Below, piece by piece: positions 31,512 through 41,664 of a stretch of 64,000 bases of DNA. The stretch is from positions 40,957-104,956 of the forward strand of contig NZ_JACJJK010000008.1 in the NCBI RefSeq assembly GCF_016899935.1. Direction: 5' to 3'. How positions within the stretch are numbered: the stretch's first letter is position 1; every line of letters starts with the position of its first letter. This DNA comes from Olsenella uli. GTDB taxonomy: Bacteria; Actinomycetota; Coriobacteriia; Coriobacteriales; Atopobiaceae. Position numbers and translations under genes: made by a program. The notes under the pieces were generated by a model. The model was given only the letters and a program-made list of their open reading frames with translations, was not told the origin of the DNA and did no database searches.

Positions 31512-34268
31512 TTATTCCGGGTTCTGTCCTTTCGCTCGCCAGATGAGACGCTGCACACCCTCGTAGAGAGTTGTCTCCTCGACCTTGTGGGCAAGGCGAA
31601 CGATTGCCGTCTCGCGTTTCCGGTTCTTGTCCGACGCAAGGTCGGCTAGCGGCTTCAGGAGGTGAATCCGCTCCCCCGCCTCGTGCGAGGGCAGAATGAG
31701 GTCAGACCTAAGCTCGTTTTGAATAGCAAGAAGACTGCGGAAAACCACTTCCTCGTCGAGGTTCTTCATAATCGGCCAGTAGTAGTCCTGCTCGAGGCGA
31801 CTCGCCACTGTCGTGTAGAGCTCAGCCATACCATGCTCCGCGGCAAACCGGAGGTTCTCGCGAATTCCCCACAGCAGGTCGCGAATGCGCGCAGAGGTCC
31901 ACTCGGTCTTCTTGTAGCCCACACGATAGCGGTACACGACGTCGGGGATGAGGTGATACCCCTCCGCAGCACAGACGGCACGCGTCAGGAACACCGGGTC
32001 CTCATACCAACTAAGCTGTGGGAACCTCACGCTACCATCCGCGAAGAGGCGGGCGTCATACAGGAAGCGAATCCATCCGTAGTCGTTCCAGACGTGCTCG
32101 AGAGCAACATCCTTCTCGACATCCGCCGTATAGAAAGACTCGGCGAACGAGAACTCCTCCTTCACCTTCCCCGAGGGCGTGAGGAGGCTGAAGGACCCGC
32201 CGCACATGAGGGAGCCGCTGCTGCGCAGCCCCTCGAGCAGCGCACTCAGGGCGTGCTCGCTGGCGTAGAGGTCGTCCGGGTCGATAAAGGCGAGGGCGCT
32301 GCCGCGAGCGAGCGAGATGCCCCGGTTGCGCGCCGCGCCGGCCCCGCAGTTGAACTGGGAGACAACGCGGACGCGCGCGTCCTTGGAGGCAATGGACTCG
32401 AGGGCGTCGAGCGAGGCGTCAGTGGAGCCGTCGTTGACAAAGATGACCTCGATGTCCCGCAGATCCTGGCGAAGAATCGACTCAACGGCCTCGAAGAGGT
32501 ACGCCAGCGCGTTATAGACGGGGACGATGACGGAGACCGCCGGGCTTTTGGGCCCGCTCTCCCCGCCGGCGGGGAACACGAGTGCGGCGGAGTCGGCCAT
32601 CCCCTCAAAGACGGGGCGAATCGGCTCCGCGTCAAGGTCGTCCAGCAGCGAGAAGGACTTCCTCACCCGACTCCAGATGGGCAGCGCCGCCGCAAAGACG
32701 GCTCGCTTGGCCTCGTAGGAGAGCTCTGACCCCATAAGGTCGTCCGCAAACCGGACAAGCTCGCCGACGGCCTCCTCAAAGGTGGACGGCGTCACCACAG
32801 AGACGGCGTCCCCGCACATGCCGAGACCAGCGGGAAGGGAGCTCACCTCGAGCGCGGCAAGGAGGGCACGCAGCGCAATGACCGGAAGGAAGCTCCCGTG
32901 CGAGAGCAGGGCATCGGTCTCCCCTGCCAGAACCAGCACTCCCTCGGACGGAACGCAGGCGCCGTCGCGCGAGAGAAGCTCCCCCGTGGGGCCGAGGTCT
33001 GCAGCCGAGACGGCGCGCGAGGCGCACAGCAGCGCGAGGCGGCCGCCGCGAATCCGCGCGGCATCGACGCCGAGCAGGAGCTTCGAAGTGAGCAGGTCGG
33101 CGTCATCATAGACCCTGCTGGCTCGGGCATCCGAGGCCCTCAGCTCCGCCACGAGCGCACCGGTGTCCTCGTGGACGAGAAGCACCTCGTCGCTGTCCGA
33201 GGTGGCATCGAGGACGGCGGGCAGGCTGGCGAGGACGTCCTCCCTCGCCAGCCCGGAGAGGCACGCCACGACCGTGCCCGCAACCTCGACGGGTCCGTAG
33301 GCGCGCAGGTAGTGTCCCTCGGGGTCCGCGAGCATACTGGAGAGCGTCTCCCACGCCCCGCCGTCAAAGTACGAGGCGTCGAGTAGGCCCGCAGCGGAGA
33401 TCCGCTGGAACTCGTCGATCATGCGCACGTAGAACTGGCGGCGAATCTGGGGAACGAGCCGCTCCAGGTTCCAGCGGTAGCCGCCGAACTGCTGATAGGG
33501 AATGCGTCGCTTGATCTTCTCGAACTTCTCGGCATCTCGCTGCGCATAGCGCCAGATCTCCGCATACTCCTCGCATATGGGGAAGATCTTGGCCTGGGAC
33601 TTGACCGAGGAGCCGTCGTTGTCGACGCGATAGCGCAGGAAGCCCTTCCTGAGCAGGTACGCCCGTTCCGCGGCGTAGAGGAGCTTGAAGCAGAAGCCCG
33701 TGTCCTGGAATGAGGCACCCGGCGTGGGCAGGAAGCGCACGTCGTTCTCGACGAGAAACGAGCGACGGTAGAGGCCGCTCCAGATGGCCGGGCGGCACAG
33801 GAATACCGTCTGGTGCTCGACGGGCCGGAAGACCGTGTCGTAGGGACAGCCGGCGAGGTTCTCAACGAGCTCCTCGTGCTCCCCCTCCTCGCCCGTGGTG
33901 CTGTAGGCGTAGAAGTTGCTCTTGACGACGTCGGCATCATGCTCCTTGGCCGCCCCGTAGAGCTTCTCGAACATGTTGGGCGCGGCAAAGTCGTCCGACT
34001 CCACAATGCCAACGTACTCGCCCGTCGCGCGGTCGAGCCCCCGATTCATGGAGTCGCCGTAGCCGCTGTTGGGCTTGTCGATGACGACGATGCGGGGGTC
34101 ACGGCGTTCGAACTCGCGCACGATGGAGAGCGAGTCGTCCGTCGAGCCGTCGTTGATGAGGATGATCTCTATCTCACGCAGGGTCTGGTTGACCAGGCTC
34201 TCGATGCACTCCCGGAGATATCTCTGGACGTTGCAGATGGGAACCAGAATGGAAACGGCCGGCTTCAA
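31512..34268 (-). CDS. Tandem double GT2 glycosyltransferase
   Basis: A 918-residue protein with two family-2 domains. Domain 1 (about 1-320) begins VSILVPICNVQRYLRECIESL with LINDGSTDDS and GIVESDDFAAPNMF. A middle region (about 330-570) has no motif I recognise. Domain 2 (from about 576) begins VSVIVPVYNALAYLFEAVESI with FVNDGSTDAS and FIDPDDLYASEHA. Two active sites in one chain could build a repeating disaccharide or add two residues in sequence. Domain 1 is paralogous to the GT2 at 28410-29447. It has no membrane segment and probably works at the inner membrane face on a lipid-linked acceptor. Confidence 0.82.
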   Translation of the reverse strand: MKPAVSILVPICNVQRYLRECIESLVNQTLREIEIILINDGSTDDSLSIVREFERRDPRIVVIDKPNSGYGDSMNRGLDRATGEYVGIVESDDFAAPNMFEKLYGAAKEHDADVVKSNFYAYSTTGEEGEHEELVENLAGCPYDTVFRPVEHQTVFLCRPAIWSGLYRRSFLVENDVRFLPTPGASFQDTGFCFKLLYAAERAYLLRKGFLRYRVDNDGSSVKSQAKIFPICEEYAEIWRYAQRDAEKFEKIKRRIPYQQFGGYRWNLERLVPQIRRQFYVRMIDEFQRISAAGLLDASYFDGGAWETLSSMLADPEGHYLRAYGPVEVAGTVVACLSGLAREDVLASLPAVLDATSDSDEVLLVHEDTGALVAELRASDARASRVYDDADLLTSKLLLGVDAARIRGGRLALLCASRAVSAADLGPTGELLSRDGACVPSEGVLVLAGETDALLSHGSFLPVIALRALLAALEVSSLPAGLGMCGDAVSVVTPSTFEEAVGELVRFADDLMGSELSYEAKRAVFAAALPIWSRVRKSFSLLDDLDAEPIRPVFEGMADSAALVFPAGGESGPKSPAVSVIVPVYNALAYLFEAVESILRQDLRDIEVIFVNDGSTDASLDALESIASKDARVRVVSQFNCGAGAARNRGISLARGSALAFIDPDDLYASEHALSALLEGLRSSGSLMCGGSFSLLTPSGKVKEEFSFAESFYTADVEKDVALEHVWNDYGWIRFLYDARLFADGSVRFPQLSWYEDPVFLTRAVCAAEGYHLIPDVVYRYRVGYKKTEWTSARIRDLLWGIRENLRFAAEHGMAELYTTVASRLEQDYYWPIMKNLDEEVVFRSLLAIQNELRSDLILPSHEAGERIHLLKPLADLASDKNRKRETAIVRLAHKVEETTLYEGVQRLIWRAKGQNPE

Positions 34269-34322
34269 GAGAATCCCCCTACCGTGTGACGTGGCTACTC
34301 CGACAACTAGGTTATCGCACCC

Positions 34323-36317
34323 TTACTCGACTATCCGGTAGAGCCTCATGTCTCCCTCGGAAAGAACAACTTCAAAGCCGGGAGTGGAGTCATTCATCCC
34401 CTCAAGACCGGCCCAGTCCTCACTGACGTAGCCCGGCGAGGAATAGCACCCCTCCCCCTTCGTCATACCGTCACAATCCAGAAGGAGCACGTAGCTGACT
34501 CCAGCTGAGCGAGCAGCCTCCCGGACTGAACGGTCGCTTTCAATTTCATTAACGTGTGCACGCAGCACCTCGAGGTTCGCGTCACCTTCCCCGTGAGGTT
34601 TATAGAACCAGTCACGGTTCACAACGTTGAGATTGTAGAGAGCATACGCATAAGCGCTGCCGTCATACGGATAGTTCAGGACCGGCTCATCTCCAACCAA
34701 ATCCCTCGTCTCAGTAAGAAATGTGCTCTCTTCCAGATCAAGCCCGTTCTCGTCAGTTACTCGAGCATTATGCGAGGAGAGCATGCTGTTCACCATGCCA
34801 AAACCCGTAACAAGCCCCACCTGATTCTGAGGAATAGAGATATTTGGATAGAAGTTTGTCGCCATGAAGCCCGCGCAGAGAAAACCCACCGTACAGCATG
34901 AGCGCCATCTGGACTCGAAAGTCGGAAGCTCCCTGCTTACGGCGCGCACCGCAAGCGAACACAGCGCGTCAAAGCCTACCGAGGCAAGCGGTATTCCTAC
35001 AAAGGGAATCATTGCCGCAATTCTGAAGCTGTCGTTGTACCAAAACCCTGAGAGAATCGTTCGCCACTCACTCGCCACAGACGTGCAGACAACATAGATC
35101 AATGCCATAAGTGCGAATGTCACAACAAGCCAACAGTTCTCTCGCCTGAGGATGCACACCACGCATCCGAGTACCATAATCGCAGCAAGCACCCACTGAG
35201 GACCGCTAGCCTTGTTGAGTCCCAGCTGGAAGAAGTTTGAGATTGCTTGCGAGACCGTAGTGTATGCAGGCCAGTCAAAGTGGACCACGTCATGAAGAGG
35301 CGGCGCCATGTACAGGAAAATCCAAACCAGCAGAACAAGCACCGTAAAGGCAATACTTGGAATGAGACGTTTCTTTCCTTGCAGGCCCCAATCCCGAGCG
35401 CGTACATATAGAGCCGAAACCGCATAGCACGATAGTAAGGCAACGCCAACAAAAATCGCGTTCGGATGAGCGGCGAGCAAGAGAGCGCATCCCGCAGAAA
35501 AAGCGAGTAGCCAACCAAGAAAGGACCTCGATGAGCCGGCGTTCAGCAACAACATGAATTCGAAAGCGACAAGAGGCAGCAGAGAGTAACCAAGCAAGTT
35601 GGGGTAGAGAGGACCGAAGAGAAGAAAACCCCAAGGAAATGCCGCAAAGGCGACAGGAAATAGAGCGCCAAACCTCACTACTGACGCTCGCTTCCTAAAC
35701 ACATAGCTCATAAACAGACACGTCGCCGACGGGAAAAGCACCGAACAAATAACATAGTTGACCGCGTTAACAGCAACTGCAACATTTGCCTGTCCGAAAC
35801 TCGCCACCACAGACGCGAGAACGTTCCACAAATACGGATAGGAAACGAAAAGCGGATAGTCGACGAAAACACCGGTGTTCAGGGAATCACGCACACCCGT
35901 CAGATGCGCGATGTTGTCGTTCTCCTGAAAGAACGAGTCCGCACCATCGAGAGGCAAAACGTAGTAGAGCATGCAAACGACGGCTGCAATTGCAAGGTAG
36001 AGAATGAGATTCTTCCAGGACGCGCAACGAGAACGCTCCCTTCTGTCGCCTGATGAGAGCCGCACATCCATGATGTGCGGCAATGCCCAAATGCCAAAGC
36101 CTATCGCAAACACAGGCAGGATAGTATTAGCCCAACCCGAATGAACTCCCAGCACTGGATAAAGGCCCGAAATCAAGTAGAAGCCAATCAGTGAGAACAA
36201 AGGCGAGAGAGCAATCGCATCCGCACGAGAAAAGCGGATACCCCTAAAGAAGAGGAAGCCGGGCAAATAGGCAGCAATCAACGCAAACACAACGTCAACG
36301 ATAAACAAAGACCACAT
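34323..36317 (-). CDS. DUF6541-type polytopic membrane protein
   Basis: A 664-residue membrane protein with about 14 hydrophobic segments over residues 1-450 and a soluble C-terminal domain (about 460-664) containing LNYPYDGSAYAYALYNLNV and ending GDMRLYRIVE. The shape resembles GT-C-fold glycosyltransferases and DUF6541 proteins of actinobacteria. An acidic LDGADSF pair in the early loop region could be catalytic. A paralogue with the same C-terminal block lies at 46077-48104. Likely role: extracytoplasmic sugar transfer from a polyprenyl carrier; this is inference. GC is lower than in the paralogue. Confidence 0.7.
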   Translation of the reverse strand: MWSLFIVDVVFALIAAYLPGFLFFRGIRFSRADAIALSPLFSLIGFYLISGLYPVLGVHSGWANTILPVFAIGFGIWALPHIMDVRLSSGDRRERSRCASWKNLILYLAIAAVVCMLYYVLPLDGADSFFQENDNIAHLTGVRDSLNTGVFVDYPLFVSYPYLWNVLASVVASFGQANVAVAVNAVNYVICSVLFPSATCLFMSYVFRKRASVVRFGALFPVAFAAFPWGFLLFGPLYPNLLGYSLLPLVAFEFMLLLNAGSSRSFLGWLLAFSAGCALLLAAHPNAIFVGVALLSCYAVSALYVRARDWGLQGKKRLIPSIAFTVLVLLVWIFLYMAPPLHDVVHFDWPAYTTVSQAISNFFQLGLNKASGPQWVLAAIMVLGCVVCILRRENCWLVVTFALMALIYVVCTSVASEWRTILSGFWYNDSFRIAAMIPFVGIPLASVGFDALCSLAVRAVSRELPTFESRWRSCCTVGFLCAGFMATNFYPNISIPQNQVGLVTGFGMVNSMLSSHNARVTDENGLDLEESTFLTETRDLVGDEPVLNYPYDGSAYAYALYNLNVVNRDWFYKPHGEGDANLEVLRAHVNEIESDRSVREAARSAGVSYVLLLDCDGMTKGEGCYSSPGYVSEDWAGLEGMNDSTPGFEVVLSEGDMRLYRIVE

Positions 36318-36460
36318 AGAAGGGGCCCTCCAGCACGTCCGGAACGAGACGGTCCAACTAAACGATTACGTCACCTCAGACACCTTAATCGCGTTGATGA
36401 CTTGATTCTACCCCCCAAGGGGTGTCTGCACCTCAGAGGAAGGGCCAGCCGCCAGCAATC

Positions 36461-37600
36461 TCATAACAATGCATGCTCGACCGCCGATGCCGTCGCGTCC
36501 CAGGAGAAGCGCTCCCGCACCAGCTCGCGGCACCGCTCGCCCATCGAGGGCAGCTCCTCGCGACGCCCGCAGAGCGCGAGCACCTCACGCACGACCGTCC
36601 CCGCCGTCGCGTCCGGTATGATGCGGCCATAGCGCTCGTCGGGGATGAGCTCGCGGGCGCCGCCAACGTCCGTCACGAGCGACGGGCAGCCGCACGCTGA
36701 GGCCTCGAGGAGCGTGGTCGAGAAGCCCTCGGAACGCGTGGGCAGGCACATGAGGTCCGCCTGCAAGAGGAGCGCGGCCGTGTCCTCGCGCCCAAGGCGG
36801 CCGACCCAGCGCAGGCAGGGCCCCTCGGCGGCTCGGACATCACCGGCAAGCGGGCCGTCCCCGGCGAGCACGAACGTCACACCCGCCTCACGGAGGCGCT
36901 CGTCGCGCGAGGCCTCGATCAGCGCGGAGACGCCCTTCTCGGGAACGAGGCGGCCAACGAAGGCGACCAGGAGCCCATCGGCGGCGATCCCAAGCTCGCC
37001 GCGGAAGCCACGGCCGCTGGCGGCGGCGCGATACGCGTTGGCGTCGATCGCGTTGGTGATCACGCCCTCCGCTCGAATCCCAAAGTGAGCGAGCCACTCG
37101 GCGCTCTTCTCGGAGATGCCGTAGTAGCGCGGGGCGTGACGTCTCCCCCATCGCGTGACCGCATGCTCATAGAGACGCACCGCGGGGTCGAGCGCGGGAC
37201 TCGAGAAGGAGAGGTGAGCGGATCCGTGGTCGAGCACCACGGGCGTGAGCCCGTGTGCGCGCGCAAGACGCATCCCCAGTAGGGACTGTGGGTAAAACCG
37301 CGCGTTGACGAGCACGCCGTCGAGCGGCCGGCGGGCGAGCCCCTCCATGAGGCGGCGGCGCTCAGAGCCGTGGCGCGGCAGCGGAAACCGCCCCGAGACG
37401 AGCGGTCGGCAGGGCAGCCTCACGACCTCGACGCCCCCCTCGTGCACGACGCCGGCACCCAGCCCTTCGGTGTCGTTGGTCACCACCACGACCTGGTTTC
37501 CCCGGGCCACGAGCGCGCGGGCAAGGCCCTGCGTGAAGTTCTCGATGCCGCCCAGATGCGGCGGATACTGCGCCGAGAAGAGCGCGTAGCTAGCAGCCAT
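36461..37600 (-). CDS. Family 4 glycosyltransferase
   Basis: Retaining GT-B glycosyltransferase of 379 residues. N-terminal YPPHLGGIENFTQGLARAL is the typical acceptor-side start. The C-terminal domain has VGRLVPEKGVSALIEAS and the E-x7-E donor motif in TRSEGFSTTLLEASACG. The start at 37600 overlaps the flippase stop by 11 bases, so the two are coupled. Donor is unknown, probably a nucleotide hexose. The gap downstream to 36318 (143 bases) has a CCCCTTGGGG hairpin and the probable promoter of the DUF6541 gene. Confidence 0.85.
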   Translation of the reverse strand: MAASYALFSAQYPPHLGGIENFTQGLARALVARGNQVVVVTNDTEGLGAGVVHEGGVEVVRLPCRPLVSGRFPLPRHGSERRRLMEGLARRPLDGVLVNARFYPQSLLGMRLARAHGLTPVVLDHGSAHLSFSSPALDPAVRLYEHAVTRWGRRHAPRYYGISEKSAEWLAHFGIRAEGVITNAIDANAYRAAASGRGFRGELGIAADGLLVAFVGRLVPEKGVSALIEASRDERLREAGVTFVLAGDGPLAGDVRAAEGPCLRWVGRLGREDTAALLLQADLMCLPTRSEGFSTTLLEASACGCPSLVTDVGGARELIPDERYGRIIPDATAGTVVREVLALCGRREELPSMGERCRELVRERFSWDATASAVEHALL

Positions 37601-38837
37601 CCGCCATCCCTTTCGCACCATGGGCCCCACAGAGGAAGCGAAGCACGTGCCAGCACATAATAGCTACCCCCACTGCATAGGACAGCGAGATTGACAGGCT
37701 CGTCCCGTTCATGCCAAATGCGTCCACCAGCAAGATCGTAGCCGGAACGGACACCACGCAGGCGACCAGGTTACCTATGAGGTTCCAGCGCATCTGCCTC
37801 ATGCTCACCAGCAAATCCGAGAGAAACGCGATGCACGCCGTAACGGCAGAGCTGAGGATGCCCGCGTACATGAGATAGCCGTATGGAACGATTCCCTCAC
37901 CAAAGACGGCCTGCAAGAACCAATCGCCCGCAAAGAAGAAAAGGGCGGCACCGCCCGCGAAGATCACTACGAAAGCAAGGATGACGCGGGCAAAGAGTTG
38001 ACGAAAAGAGGCTGTGTCCCCTCGGTCGAGGTGCTCGGCAAATACGCCCAGCAGCGGGGCATACACATAGTTTGAGCACGCTTGAATCAAGACGATGGGA
38101 GTGCAGATGGACGCATAAATCCCAAGGGCTGACTCTCCCTGGGACATGCCGAGATACTGTCGAGCAAACGTGACGACGAGATTGCAGACCGCCATGCCCA
38201 CTACGGCGGGAAGGCATCGAATGAGCAGCTGGATGATCTTCTCGCGGGAGAACACGGGGCGCACAGACGAGAGGCGCGCAGCGCGTGAAAGATCGTAGAA
38301 GACAATTGGAAGGGTCACGATTGACATGGACAGCACGGCAAGCTCGAGGCTGCCCGTAAGCGCCAGCACCAGAGAAAACGAGACGACGAACAACACCCCG
38401 CGCACGCCCATCGACCAACCGCAATAATCCATGCGATAGTGCTGCTGATCAATGCCATGGAGCACGTCAATAAAGCTGTCAATCGAACGAAACACGAGAT
38501 AGAGGAAGATGCAAGGAAGCGCGTTGGAGGCACAGGTCAGCGCAGCGTATGCCATGACGCCAACAAGGGCGATTCCGATGGTGACAAAGCGGAAACCCAC
38601 GTACTCTCCCGAGGACGTTTCCTCATGAACGTCCGACACCTGATAGGCACGAATTTTATAGAGCGCAATCGGTGCAAAAACATTGGAGATCGCCATGGCA
38701 AGAGCAAGCACGCCGGCGGCGTCATAGTCTGGGGAAAGCCGCACCACCAACACGGTGATGAGCCACTGGCACCCGGAGTACAGCAGCGAACCCACCGAGT
38801 TCCAAATCATATTCTCCCTGACAGAGAGTCGCTTCAT
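37590..38837 (-). CDS. Polysaccharide flippase (Wzx-like)
   Basis: Integral membrane protein of 415 residues with about 12 hydrophobic segments, beginning MKRLSVRENMIWNSVGSLLY, the usual start of oligosaccharide flippases of the MOP superfamily. It should flip lipid-linked repeat units across the membrane. The start is set at 38837, where ATGA overlaps the licD stop; an ATG six codons upstream would lie inside licD. It is coupled upstream to licD and downstream to the GT4 gene. With the Wzm/Wzt pair nearby, the region may contain two export routes or parts of two polymers. Confidence 0.83.
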   Translation of the reverse strand: MKRLSVRENMIWNSVGSLLYSGCQWLITVLVVRLSPDYDAAGVLALAMAISNVFAPIALYKIRAYQVSDVHEETSSGEYVGFRFVTIGIALVGVMAYAALTCASNALPCIFLYLVFRSIDSFIDVLHGIDQQHYRMDYCGWSMGVRGVLFVVSFSLVLALTGSLELAVLSMSIVTLPIVFYDLSRAARLSSVRPVFSREKIIQLLIRCLPAVVGMAVCNLVVTFARQYLGMSQGESALGIYASICTPIVLIQACSNYVYAPLLGVFAEHLDRGDTASFRQLFARVILAFVVIFAGGAALFFFAGDWFLQAVFGEGIVPYGYLMYAGILSSAVTACIAFLSDLLVSMRQMRWNLIGNLVACVVSVPATILLVDAFGMNGTSLSISLSYAVGVAIMCWHVLRFLCGAHGAKGMADGC

Positions 38838-39688
38838 CGCGCGGCACTTCCCCACGTCGTCCCGTCGCCGAAGTCTATGAACAACGGCAGATGCGTATGG
38901 CGATCCTCGGGATCGGGTATGCGACGCCAGTCGCCATAGACATGCTCGAGATAAAGCTCAACGTCATGAGGGACGGGCAGCTCGTGCCCCTCAAACTGCG
39001 CGACGGCAGGAGGCACAAGGCTTTTAGCAGAAATGGGCGACATGTTTGGCCACACAAGCGTGAGGCATTCGTCGCTCAGTTCCCCTTCGCGCACAATGGC
39101 TCCGTCAAAACAATTCTGGAACCATTCGGCATCCGACACGATCAGACGAAGGACGCCATGGGCCAAGAAACACGCGGCACGCTCGGCGGCCCCAAGAGCA
39201 CCCCTATGGGGAACCGTCACGCTTCTTGCATGATAGAGGTAGGAGAGTTGCTGCGCGCGAGAGGCTCGAGAGATCTCCCGGCGACGCTCGGCAGAATCGA
39301 CGGGCAGACGATCGTAGGGGAAAACGTCCACAAAAATGCCCTGGGCGTGCCCCGCCTCGCGAGTCTCCTGATTCTCAAAGCGCGTTCCGTCCTTGTAGAC
39401 CTTTGCAAAGAGGGCGGCGTTGCCGGCGGTATTGCGCGAGGTGTGGAGAGAGTAGCCGGAGGGAAGCCCCGTCTTCGCAAGCTCACAAAAGCGATCGTAG
39501 TCCTCACGAAGCAAGGCGATGTCCACGTCATCGTCCCAGGGGATAAAGCCCTTGTGGCGAATCGCACCGAGCGCCGTGCCCCCCTCAAGGAACCACGTAA
39601 TATCATGCTCTCGACAAAACGCAGCAATCACCAGCAGAATCTCCAGCTCGGTTGCCTGCAGCTTTGCAAGCGCCTCCGCCTGATTCAT
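38834..39688 (-). CDS. licD: LicD-family phosphocholine transferase
   Basis: Transfers phosphocholine (or a similar group) from a CDP-activated donor to a sugar of a surface polymer. The 284-residue protein has the LicD signature EGGTALGAIRHKGFIPWDDD followed by VDIALLREDYDRF, with the metal-binding aspartates intact, and the LFAKVYKDGTRFEN and IFVDVFPYD blocks. Length fits the family. It is divergent from the LicC-LicA fusion gene, across a 194-base control region, so donor synthesis and transfer are adjacent. Substrate polymer is not known; teichoic-acid-like or capsule-like are both possible. Confidence 0.85.
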   Translation of the reverse strand: MNQAEALAKLQATELEILLVIAAFCREHDITWFLEGGTALGAIRHKGFIPWDDDVDIALLREDYDRFCELAKTGLPSGYSLHTSRNTAGNAALFAKVYKDGTRFENQETREAGHAQGIFVDVFPYDRLPVDSAERRREISRASRAQQLSYLYHARSVTVPHRGALGAAERAACFLAHGVLRLIVSDAEWFQNCFDGAIVREGELSDECLTLVWPNMSPISAKSLVPPAVAQFEGHELPVPHDVELYLEHVYGDWRRIPDPEDRHTHLPLFIDFGDGTTWGSAAR

Positions 39689-39773
39689 TGCCCATCTCCC
39701 TTCGCGTCAACTCGGCTGAAAAGCATACCCCATCAGACAGCCCGCGCCGTGAGCCTGGTGACCTTCCATGTTA

Positions 39774-39827
39774 TTTGAAGAATACGTTCATTTTCAGCTT
39801 GGCTTCAAAGTAATATGAACATAAGAA
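39774..39827 (+). promoter_or_regulatory. Control region between licD and the lic operon
   Basis: AT-rich segment in the divergent gap 39689-39882. It has TTTGAAG (39774-39780) with CTTCAAA (39803-39809), and GTTCAT (39786-39791) with ATGAAC (39815-39820), two overlapping inverted repeats. A possible promoter for the rightward operon is TTGGCT (39799-39804), 17 bases, TAAGAA (39822-39827). The winged-helix N-termini of the LicC-LicA fusions could act here; no direct evidence. Confidence 0.45.
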
Positions 39828-39882
39828 AACGGTAAGCGTACAATCATCCCAAGGTAAGCAGTCGATACTACCGGGAGCAGAC

Positions 39883-41664
39883 ATGTCCCTCACCAAGAGC
39901 GAGTTCAAGGTCCTGCAGGCGCTCTCCGACACGGGCGAGCCGCTGACGCAGCGCGACCTGGCCGAGACCTGCGGGCTCTCCCTGGGCACGGTCAACTCCG
40001 CCGTCCAGTCCTGCAAGCAGGCCAGCCTCGTCGAGGACGGCCGCATCACCGAGCGGGGCATCGAGGCGCTCGAGCCCTACCGCGTACGCAACGCCGTCAT
40101 CATGGCCGCCGGCCTCTCCAGCCGCTTTGTTCCCCTCTCCTACGAGCGCCCCAAGGGCATGCTCCGCGTGCGCGACGAGGTCCTTATCGAGCGCCAGATC
40201 AAGCAGCTGCTCCGGCGCGGCATCTCCGACATCACCGTGGTCGTGGGCTACAAGAAGGAGTACTTCTTCTACCTTGCCGCCAAGTTTGGCGTGAAGATCG
40301 TGGTGAACGACCAATACGCGGAGCGCAACAACTCCTGGACGCTCTGGCTCGTGCGCGAGCAGCTCGGAAACACCTACGTGTGCTCCTCCGACGACTACTT
40401 CACCGTGAACCCCTTCGAGCGCTACGTCTGGAAGTCCTACTATGCCTCGGAGTACGTCGCCGGTTCGACCGAGGAGTGGTGCATCGAGACTGGGCCCAAG
40501 GACCGCATCACGGGCGTGACGATCGGCGGCCACGACTCGTGGGTCATGCTCGGCCACGTCTACTTTGACCGTGCCTTCTCCGAGCGCTTCGTACCCCTGC
40601 TCGACGAGGCCGTCGCGCGTCCGGAGAACGCGGGCAAGCTCTGGGAGTCCATCTATGCCGAGAACCTCAAGGCACTCGACATGGAGATCAAGCGCTACCC
40701 CGAGGGCGTCATCCATGAGTTTGACTCGCTCGCGGAGCTGGAGAAGTTTGACCCCGACTTCATCGAGAACGTTGACTCCGAGATCTTTGACAACATCGTG
40801 AGCGTGCTCGGCTGCGCCCGCGAGAGCATCGTCGACTTCTACCCAATGAGCCTGGGCCTCACCAACCTCTCCTGTCACTTCCGCGTGGGAGATGACGAGT
40901 ACGTCTACCGCCACCCGGGCGTGGGAACCGAGAAGTTCATGAACCGCGTCGCCGAGACGCAGGCCAACACGGTTGCGCGAGAGCTCGGCGTCGACCGGAC
41001 GTTCATCCACGAGGACGAGCGGAAGGGTTGGAAGATCTGTCGCTTTGTCCCGAACGCCCACACGCTCGATCCCACCGACCCCTCCCAGGTCAAGCGGGCG
41101 ATGGAGCTGTGCCGCCGCTTCCACGAGTCGGGGGCGACCATCGACTCCGAGTTCGACTTCTTCTCGGACGGCGTCGGGTACGAGAACCTCCTCAAGACCC
41201 ACGGCCCCATCGACATACCCGGTTACTTTGAGCTTCGTGACAAGATCGTGCGCCTCAACGACTTCTCCGCCGCAGACGGCTATGGTCTCTGCTTCAGTCA
41301 CAACGACTACCTGCCGCTCAACTTCCTCTTTGACGAGGAGGGCGACATCGACGTCATCGACTGGGAGTTCGCGGGGATGTCCGACCCCGGCAACGACTTT
41401 GGCACCTTTGTCATCTGCAGCGAGTACGACCAGAAGCAGGCTGACGAGGCGCTCGCCTACTACTTTGGGCGCACCCCGACCTTCGAGGAGTGCAGGCACT
41501 TCTGGTCGCGCGTCGTCCTCGGAGGATGGTGCTGGTACGTCTGGGCACTCGAGAAGGAGGCAGAGGGCGCCGGGGTCGGCGAGTGGCTCTACATCTATTA
41601 CAGCTATGCCACCAACTACGTCGACATGGTGCTCGACTGGTACGAGAACGGAGAGGCGGCATGA
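39883..41664 (+). CDS. licCA: HTH - CTP:phosphocholine cytidylyltransferase - choline kinase fusion, copy 1
   Basis: Three-domain protein of 593 residues for choline activation. Residues 1-65 are a MarR-like winged helix (LTQRDLAETCGLSLGTVNSA). Residues about 70-290 are a LicC-type nucleotidyltransferase (AVIMAAGLSSRFVPLSYERP at 71-90, then KGMLRV, and a CSSDDYF aspartate pair) making CDP-choline. Residues about 305-593 are a LicA-type choline kinase with the phosphotransferase motif SHNDYLPLNFL near 470 and DWEFAGMSD near 492. In pneumococcus LicA and LicC are separate proteins. The stop overlaps licB by four bases. Choline is the likely substrate from family and context; ethanolamine is an alternative. 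Confidence 0.82.
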   Translation: MSLTKSEFKVLQALSDTGEPLTQRDLAETCGLSLGTVNSAVQSCKQASLVEDGRITERGIEALEPYRVRNAVIMAAGLSSRFVPLSYERPKGMLRVRDEVLIERQIKQLLRRGISDITVVVGYKKEYFFYLAAKFGVKIVVNDQYAERNNSWTLWLVREQLGNTYVCSSDDYFTVNPFERYVWKSYYASEYVAGSTEEWCIETGPKDRITGVTIGGHDSWVMLGHVYFDRAFSERFVPLLDEAVARPENAGKLWESIYAENLKALDMEIKRYPEGVIHEFDSLAELEKFDPDFIENVDSEIFDNIVSVLGCARESIVDFYPMSLGLTNLSCHFRVGDDEYVYRHPGVGTEKFMNRVAETQANTVARELGVDRTFIHEDERKGWKICRFVPNAHTLDPTDPSQVKRAMELCRRFHESGATIDSEFDFFSDGVGYENLLKTHGPIDIPGYFELRDKIVRLNDFSAADGYGLCFSHNDYLPLNFLFDEEGDIDVIDWEFAGMSDPGNDFGTFVICSEYDQKQADEALAYYFGRTPTFEECRHFWSRVVLGGWCWYVWALEKEAEGAGVGEWLYIYYSYATNYVDMVLDWYENGEAA

